Below, piece by piece: positions 30,157-31,651 of a stretch of DNA of 31,651 bases. The translations under genes were made by a program, and so were the position numbers. The stretch is taken from positions 1 to 31,651 of IMG/VR virus record IMGVR_UViG_3300017957_000037, one strand, 5' to 3'. The notes beneath the pieces were generated by a model. It was not told where the DNA came from, did not search any database, and worked only from the letters and a program-made list of their open reading frames with translations. Source of the DNA: a virus. How positions within the stretch are numbered: position 1 is the first letter of the stretch; the number at the start of each line of letters is the position of its first letter.

Positions 30157-30185
30157 TGTACATTTCATGGGATCTGTAGTAGAAT
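30157..30185 (+). promoter_or_regulatory. Sigma70-like promoter (TGTACA-N17-TAGAAT) after regA
   Basis: TGTACA at 30157-30162 and TAGAAT at 30180-30185 with a 17-base spacer in the 54-base gap after regA, followed by GAGGAG (30196-30201) and ATG 30207. Confidence 0.8.
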
Positions 30186-30206
30186 AGATCTTGATGAGGA
30201 GAACAT

Positions 30207-30728
30207 ATGGCTACGATACGTACAACTGGATTGGATAAATTGCAGCAAAAACTGGCTAAGAGATTTATCCGGTGGACAATGAAAAAATTCTTTCCAAGAT
30301 CATATTATACTTTTTCTATTAAAATAAAAGGTAGTAATGATCTTTTAGAAAAATACGAAATGTATGCAGATTGTATGTACGATAGTGTAGGTGTTCGACC
30401 AAAGGAATATACAATTCGAATAGATAATACACTTGATCCAGAAATGTTTATCAAAACTCTTGCTCATGAATTGACACATGTCAAACAATGGGGTAAGGGT
30501 GAAATGAAAACTTACGAGAGAAACTTTAAAGTTACTCGTTGGCACGAAAGAAAAATTCGGCATGATTTGATTAATTATCATGATATGCCATGGGAAATTG
30601 AAGCACACGGTCGTGAACATGGACTGTTTGCTCAATTTATTGAGAATGACGAAGAAATGAGAGATTTGATTGATGGCACAGCTACTGATTACAAACTGCT
30701 CGGACACAAGCAGATGGTACTCTTCTAA
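30207..30728 (+). CDS. Zinc metallopeptidase-like protein (SprT-like)
   Basis: 173 residues with the gluzincin/SprT-type motif LAHELTHVKQW (His87, Glu88, His91) and a downstream PWEIEAHGRE (about 128-137) that could give the third zinc ligand. The N-terminal ~70 residues are basic and helical. SprT-like proteins are cytoplasmic and include DNA-protein crosslink proteases; the phage role is unknown. It has its own promoter and overlaps the next gene. Confidence 0.72.
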   Translation: MATIRTTGLDKLQQKLAKRFIRWTMKKFFPRSYYTFSIKIKGSNDLLEKYEMYADCMYDSVGVRPKEYTIRIDNTLDPEMFIKTLAHELTHVKQWGKGEMKTYERNFKVTRWHERKIRHDLINYHDMPWEIEAHGREHGLFAQFIENDEEMRDLIDGTATDYKLLGHKQMVLF

Positions 30729-30864
30729 TATAGGAGAGACATTTCCTCTTCTCAAAGAATTCGATATTGAATATTTAACTCTTCAGGCCCCGTCTGAGGA
30801 GTTTAATGGCTATCGCTTTAAAAATTATATTTTGAAACAAGACGCGGAGATTATTGATGTCTGA
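30673..30864 (+). CDS. Hypothetical protein, 63 aa
   Basis: Starts at ATG 30673, 56 bases inside the metallopeptidase gene (TTG 30670 also possible; no start codon occurs nearer its end). The body RWYSSNIGETFPLLKEFDIEYLT... YILKQDAEIID resembles a small conserved family of T4-like phages with a WY...G..F pattern and a C-terminal acidic end. It may really begin further in, near residue 12, but no suitable codon is there. It has a small eight-base overlap with the next gene. Confidence 0.6.
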   Translation: MAQLLITNCSDTSRWYSSNIGETFPLLKEFDIEYLTLQAPSEEFNGYRFKNYILKQDAEIIDV

Positions 30865-31126
30865 TATAATGACTTTCTGCACCATCACTGGTGAGATTAT
30901 TGGTAGATTAAAAGAAGAGAACGACACTTCCTACGTAGTAGAAAATCCACGACTATTTGGTCAATCTGAGCAAGGTGTTGGCTTTGTCCCGGGTGTATGC
31001 ATGACCGGTAAGCGCGAACCTTCTGAAGCTACACTGAACAAAGCCATGATTAGTTGTGTTGTAGAAACTGATGAAAATATTGTCAAGGCTTGGCAACAAC
31101 AAACTTCTGGCATTGTACTTCCGTAA
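30857..31126 (+). CDS. Conserved hypothetical, possible LSm-like protein, 89 aa
   Basis: ATG 30857 with GGAG at 30846-30849; an upstream TTG is less likely. The pattern FCTITGEIIGRLKEEN, then a strand-rich middle and AWQQQTSGIVLP at the end, resembles the Sm-like small proteins common downstream of regA in marine T4-like phages. It shares one base with the next start (TAATG). No catalytic motif is seen; RNA binding is a guess from fold. Confidence 0.68.
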   Translation: MSDIMTFCTITGEIIGRLKEENDTSYVVENPRLFGQSEQGVGFVPGVCMTGKREPSEATLNKAMISCVVETDENIVKAWQQQTSGIVLP

Positions 31127-31651
31127 TGCTACATCAAGTAACGCCGTTAGATGCAGTATATCATATATTAAAAACTGGTACCAAAGAACAGTTGCTAGCA
31201 GATGAACATCTTGTTAATTTTTACAATCAATTTAATATAAAAATTGTACCATATCAAGAAGTTTTAAAAATTCTCAAACCTGTTGAACGAGCACAATCTG
31301 AAGTACACTACGGAAGAATAATTAGTGAGATGCTATCTAAAAATGATGATGTTGAAGATCCGAATCAACACTATCTAGAAAACTGTGAACCCGGAACACG
31401 TTCCTATGATGTCAGACAATTTACAAAAATGTCATGGCTAATTAATGATATTAAAAATCATGGTTTAAAAGAACCTATCACTGTAATCTTATCTCCCGAA
31501 TATAATGCAGACACGCAGGAAATTAATATTAAAAAAGTTTCTCATCCGGGTTCATTTAGATTTCATGCATTACAAATAATGGATTTAAATCCTGATATTA
31601 TTGTATTCGATCATTTTAATTTTTTACCTGAATATAAAAAGGTAGGTCTAG
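31126..31651 (+). CDS. Partial gene at right edge, possible ParB/sulfiredoxin-like protein
   Basis: Open from ATG 31126 to the window end (175 complete codons visible), so the C-terminus is missing. The segment SWLINDIKNHGLKEPITVIL, then HPGSFRFHALQIMD, follows the ParB-like nuclease/sulfiredoxin plan (a helix, G-x-x-x-P-I-x-V, later G-x-R-x-x-A). Without the rest I hold this loosely. It is translationally coupled to the preceding small gene. In T4, DNA polymerase gene 43 follows regA, and it is not reached here. Confidence 0.6.
   Translation, partial: MLHQVTPLDAVYHILKTGTKEQLLADEHLVNFYNQFNIKIVPYQEVLKILKPVERAQSEVHYGRIISEMLSKNDDVEDPNQHYLENCEPGTRSYDVRQFTKMSWLINDIKNHGLKEPITVILSPEYNADTQEINIKKVSHPGSFRFHALQIMDLNPDIIVFDHFNFLPEYKKVGL

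Noticed and set aside
1-31651. CRISPR arrays, insertion sequences, integrase or attachment sites
   Set aside because: No regularly spaced repeats, transposase or integrase motifs were seen; tRNA genes are complete and there is no duplicated tRNA end.

Overview
This window is a stretch of a tailed-phage genome of the T4-like myovirus group. It carries, all on the + strand, recognisable homologues of T4 genes 21, 22, 23, 19, uvsY, uvsW, 55, 47, 46, 42, 45, 44, 62 and regA. The AT-rich base composition, the tight 1-4 bp gene overlaps and the accessory genes (2OG-Fe(II) oxygenases, MazG-like enzyme, isocitrate lyase) fit a marine T4-like phage of a Gram-negative host. The Gram-negative host is supported by a spanin pair, a lipoprotein and several signal peptides. 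The exact host cannot be read from the sequence.

Layout: (1) 1-3673, virion morphogenesis: prohead protease (left-truncated), scaffold, major capsid protein with a strong terminator, and a tail-tube protein. Three of the junctions carry the T4 late-promoter element TATAAATA. (2) 3716-11408, recombination and late transcription: UvsY, UvsW, the late sigma factor gp55, and gp47/gp46 (Mre11/Rad50-like). Single accessory genes are slotted between them (glycosyltransferase-like, cysteine-cluster protein), and small proteins plus a MazG-like enzyme follow. (3) 11469-20467, a large insertion between gp46 and gp45 that looks like a DNA-base modification island. It holds an Nmad1-like protein, a dCMP hydroxymethylase, a nucleotidyltransferase, two large unassigned proteins, a fold-type II PLP enzyme, an SGNH-like protein, a C5-cytosine-methyltransferase-like protein and a GT-A glycosyltransferase. 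An embedded Rz/Rz1 spanin pair sits inside it. (4) 20479-27725: sliding clamp, tRNA-Thr and tRNA-Asn with two tiny genes, an apparently intact isocitrate lyase coupled to a PhyH-type dioxygenase, a cassette of exported or membrane proteins, and a sulfotransferase-like protein. (5) 27743-31651: clamp loader gp44/gp62 and RegA with small inserted genes, a zinc metallopeptidase, and a right-truncated gene that may be ParB-like.

The T4 core order 55-47-46-45-44-62-regA is kept and nearly every gap holds cargo. Transcription appears to use two signals. One is TATAAATA, read by gp55 with the gp45 clamp. The other is a sigma70-like motif TGTACA-N17-TA(G/T)(A/T)AT that recurs at transcription-unit boundaries. 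A plausible reading is that gp42 makes hydroxymethyl-dCMP and downstream enzymes elaborate the base in DNA. Isocitrate lyase and the 2OG oxygenases may alter host carbon metabolism. Those pathway roles are inference from family membership and gene neighbourhood.
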